From contig NZ_FOGU01000013.1 of the NCBI RefSeq assembly GCF_900111315.1, positions 1-64,000 on the forward strand: DNA of 64,000 bases, written 5' to 3'. The DNA comes from Tranquillimonas rosea (GTDB lineage Bacteria > Pseudomonadota > Alphaproteobacteria > Rhodobacterales > Rhodobacteraceae). A model generated the notes under the pieces. It was not told where the DNA came from, searched no databases, and was given only the letters and a program-made list of their open reading frames with translations. Of the stretch, positions 61,709-64,000 are shown in pieces. Numbering within the stretch: position 1 is the first letter of the stretch; each line of letters begins with the position of its first letter. A program made the position numbers and the translations under genes.

Positions 61709-62494
61709 GTGGAGCAGCAAAACGAACCGCGCCGTTTCAAGAAGCAGGAACGGCACGAACAGATCCTCCTTCAGTTGAAGCTGAAGCCGCATGTCCGCGT
61801 CGCCGAGTTGGCCGCGCAGTTCGGCGTCACCACCGAGACCGCGCGCCGCGACATCGAGGAGCTCAGCCGTGACGGCCTGTTGAGCCGGGCGCATGGCGGC
61901 GCATCGGCGGCGCATCCGGGCACCCACCGCGATCTGCACGAGCGCCGGCTGGAACACATCGCCGAGCGCGAGCGCCTGGGCCGTTTCGCCGCCTCGCTGG
62001 TGTCGGACGGCGACACCATCATGGTCGATGCCGGCTCGACGACGATGGAGTTCGCCCGCTTCCTCGCCTTCGCCGAAACGCGCGTGACCGTCATCACCAA
62101 CAGCCTTCAGGTCGCGATGACCCTGGGTCAGAGCCCCTGCGCCCGCCTGCGCCTTGCGCCGGGAGAGTACCTGCCGCACGAGGCGGCGGTCGTCGGTACC
62201 GAGACCTGTGAATATCTCGCCGCCTACAACGTCGACGCCTGCTTCATCGGGGCCGCGGGCCTCAGCGAGGCGGGGGTCACGGAGGCCGTCGAAGGGTTCG
62301 GCGCGGTCAAGCGCGCGATGCTGAGGCAGAGCAGGTCGCGCCGCTTCCTCATCGACGCGAGCAAGTTCGGCGAAACGCACCTGACCCATGTGGCGGGCTT
62401 CGACGGGATCGGCACGCTCGTCAGCGACCGGCCGCCCGCGCCGCCCCTTTCGGACAGGCTTGCGGCCCAAGGGGTCGAGGTTCTCGCCCCCTGA
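61709..62494 (+). CDS. DeoR-family transcriptional regulator (GlpR-like)
   Basis: A 261-aa regulator. The helix-turn-helix is at about 13-65 (RHEQILLQLKLKPHVRVAEL, LAAQFGVTTETARRDIEELS, then LLSRAHGGASA). The sensor domain has SDGDTIMVDAGSTTMEFARF, TVITNSLQVAMTL and FLIDASKFGETHLTHVAGFD. It is divergent from the PhnCDEE-HAD operon, which it probably represses until a phosphorylated metabolite such as glycerol-3-phosphate appears. The start is uncertain: a GTG at 61709 is chosen because the domain begins shortly after; an ATG at 61622 would add 29 residues of unlikely sequence. Confidence 0.87.
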   Translation: MEQQNEPRRFKKQERHEQILLQLKLKPHVRVAELAAQFGVTTETARRDIEELSRDGLLSRAHGGASAAHPGTHRDLHERRLEHIAERERLGRFAASLVSDGDTIMVDAGSTTMEFARFLAFAETRVTVITNSLQVAMTLGQSPCARLRLAPGEYLPHEAAVVGTETCEYLAAYNVDACFIGAAGLSEAGVTEAVEGFGAVKRAMLRQSRSRRFLIDASKFGETHLTHVAGFDGIGTLVSDRPPAPPLSDRLAAQGVEVLAP

Positions 62495-62583
62495 CGACCG
62501 CGCGTGCCGGCGTCCGGCGCGGATTTGACAATCCGCACGCACGATGATGCTTCGATCCCGAGTTCAGATACGGGAGGAGCTTC

Positions 62584-63921
62584 ATGGAAGATATTCTGAG
62601 TGCGATCAGCGGCTTTGTCTGGGGGGCCCCGTTGCTGATCCTGCTTCTGGGGACCGGCATCTACCTGACGGTCGGCCTGCGCGCCCTGCCCGTCCGCAGG
62701 CTGGGATACGGCGTGCGGATGATGTGGGGCGGCCGGCGCCCCGGCGAAGGCGCCGAGGGCGAGATCACGCCGTTCCAGGCGCTGATGACCTCTCTGTCCG
62801 CCACGATCGGGACCGGCAACATCGCCGGCGTCGCCACCGCCATCTATCTCGGCGGGCCGGGTGCGGTGTTCTGGATGTGGCTGACGGCGCTTGTCGGGAT
62901 GGCCACGAAATACGCCGAGGCCGTGCTGGCCGTCACCTACCGCGAAACCGACAGCGACGGCCGGTATGTCGGCGGTCCGATGTACTATATCCGCAACGGG
63001 CTGGGCAGCTCGTGGGCGTGGCTCGGGGCGACCTTCGCCTTCTTCGCCATGATCGCCGCCTTCGGGATCGGCAACACCGTGCAGTCGAACTCGGTCGCGC
63101 AGGCGCTGGAGGGCAGCTTCGGCCTGCCGACGCTGGTCACCGGCCTTGTCCTGGCGCTTCTGACCTTTGCCGTCATCGTCGGCGGCGTGCGCCGGATCGG
63201 CGCCGTGGCAGAGCGGCTGGTGCCGCTGATGGCGGCGCTCTACATCCTGGGCGCTCTCGTGATCCTGCTGGTCAACATCGCTGACGTTCCGGCGGCCTTC
63301 GCCACGATCTTCGGAGACGCCTTCACCGGGACCGCGGCGACGGGCGGCTTCGCCGGCGCCGGGCTTCTGGCCGCGATCCGCTTCGGCGTCGCGCGCGGCG
63401 TGTTCTCGAACGAGGCCGGGCTGGGCAGCGCGCCCATCGCCCACGCCGCGGCGCAGACCCGCGATCCCGTCCGGCAGGGCACCGTGGCCATGCTGGGCAC
63501 CTTCATCGACACGATCGTCGTCTGCACGATGACCGCGCTCGTCATCATCACCACGGGGGCCTGGACCAGCGGCGAGACCGGCGCCGAGCTGTCGGCCTTG
63601 GCGTTCGAAAACGGTCTGCCCGGTGGCGACCTGATCGTGACGCTCGGCCTCGTGGTCTTTGCCGTCACCACCATCCTGGGGTGGAGCTACTATGGTGAGC
63701 GGGCCGCGGAGTACCTGTTCGGCACCCGAATCATCATGCCCTTCCGCCTTCTGTGGGTGGTGGCGCTGGTGGTCGGCGCCATCGGCAACCTCGGCATCAT
63801 CTGGCTTGTCGCGGACATCATGAACGCCCTGATGGCGCTGCCGAACCTGATCGCGCTCATCGCGCTCAGCGGCACGGTCTTTGCCGTCAGCCGCCGCTAC
63901 TTCGAGACTGCGGACGACTGA
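62584..63921 (+). CDS. Alanine/glycine:cation symporter (AGCS family)
   Basis: A 445-aa membrane protein with about ten to eleven TM segments that imports alanine or glycine with Na+ or H+. Typical parts are FQALMTSLSATIGTGNIAGV, MATKYAEAVLAVTYRE, GGPMYYIRNGLG, VFSNEAGLGSAPIAHAAAQT and GWSYYGERAAEYLFG. GGGAGGAG lies 7 nt before the ATG. It follows the DeoR gene after 89 bp and has its own downstream hairpin, so it may be a separate unit. Choline or glycine-betaine breakdown yields glycine, but a link is only suggested by position. Confidence 0.92.
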   Translation: MEDILSAISGFVWGAPLLILLLGTGIYLTVGLRALPVRRLGYGVRMMWGGRRPGEGAEGEITPFQALMTSLSATIGTGNIAGVATAIYLGGPGAVFWMWLTALVGMATKYAEAVLAVTYRETDSDGRYVGGPMYYIRNGLGSSWAWLGATFAFFAMIAAFGIGNTVQSNSVAQALEGSFGLPTLVTGLVLALLTFAVIVGGVRRIGAVAERLVPLMAALYILGALVILLVNIADVPAAFATIFGDAFTGTAATGGFAGAGLLAAIRFGVARGVFSNEAGLGSAPIAHAAAQTRDPVRQGTVAMLGTFIDTIVVCTMTALVIITTGAWTSGETGAELSALAFENGLPGGDLIVTLGLVVFAVTTILGWSYYGERAAEYLFGTRIIMPFRLLWVVALVVGAIGNLGIIWLVADIMNALMALPNLIALIALSGTVFAVSRRYFETADD

Positions 63922-63928
63922 GCCGTCA

Positions 63929-63953
63929 GGCCGGCCCCGTTCCGGGGCCGGCC
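63929..63953 (+). terminator. Terminator-like hairpin after the symporter gene
   Basis: A perfect 10-bp stem GGCCGGCCCC/GGGGCCGGCC with loop GTTCC begins 8 bp after the stop and is followed by ATTT. The short T-run gives moderate support. The 47 bases to the window edge hold nothing recognisable. Confidence 0.6.
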
Positions 63954-64000
63954 ATTTCCCGCGCACCGCGCACCACGGTGCGGCGCGGCCGATCACCTTC

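Overview
The window is high-GC (roughly two-thirds G+C by eye) with compact, ATGA-overlapping operons. Protein types point to an alphaproteobacterium of the Rhodobacterales, probably marine or salt-adapted: succinoglycan-type exo genes, an E2 ending in DHRVING, a TIGR01459-like HAD protein, many ABC importers and acidic secreted proteins. I cannot name the genus. I see no rRNA, tRNA, insertion sequence, CRISPR array or phage gene; this is ordinary chromosomal or megaplasmid metabolic DNA with accessory character.

Region 1 (1-14.4 kb) is the tail of a pyruvate dehydrogenase E2 gene followed by an exopolysaccharide cluster of succinoglycan type. It has a priming sugar transferase, an O-antigen ligase/polymerase-like protein, a Wzz/ExoP-like protein whose kinase domain has lost its Walker motif, an ExoF-like export protein, a GH16 glycanase and six glycosyltransferases. 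No Wzx-type flippase is in view.

Region 2 (14.5-22.6 kb) holds a PQQ-dependent membrane dehydrogenase of the glucose/quinate family split into two adjacent genes (membrane module and periplasmic module), then a TetR regulator divergent from an RND efflux pair.

Region 3 (22.6-31.4 kb) is a ten-gene minus-strand array: a polar amino-acid ABC importer, N-carbamoyl-D-amino-acid amidohydrolase, hydantoinase/dihydropyrimidinase, Asp/Glu/hydantoin racemase, a LysR regulator, a DapA-family aldolase/lyase and an SDR-like protein. Together they look like import and racemising hydrolysis of a hydantoin, cyclic ureide or N-carbamoyl amino acid.

Region 4 (31.4-43.6 kb) has a VOC protein, a QseBC/PmrAB-like two-component system with a matching DNA box, a LprI-MliC lysozyme-inhibitor-like protein, a second amino-acid ABC importer preceded by an unusual GTGCAC array, a secreted EF-hand protein, and a ytfQRT-yjfF-type galactofuranose importer with its GntR/FCD regulator.

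Region 5 (43.6-64 kb) looks like head-group, phosphate-ester and C2 metabolism: a betaine/choline-type ABC importer with a choline-kinase-like gene, a DeoR regulator, a second choline-kinase-like gene, a methyltransferase, a HAD phosphatase, glcG and malate synthase G with an IclR regulator, a secreted glycerophosphodiester phosphodiesterase, a HAD-IIA phosphatase, a PhnCDEE importer, a second DeoR regulator and an alanine/glycine:cation symporter. A shared 32-bp motif links the first DeoR gene/transporter region with the second kinase/methyltransferase region and suggests one regulon.
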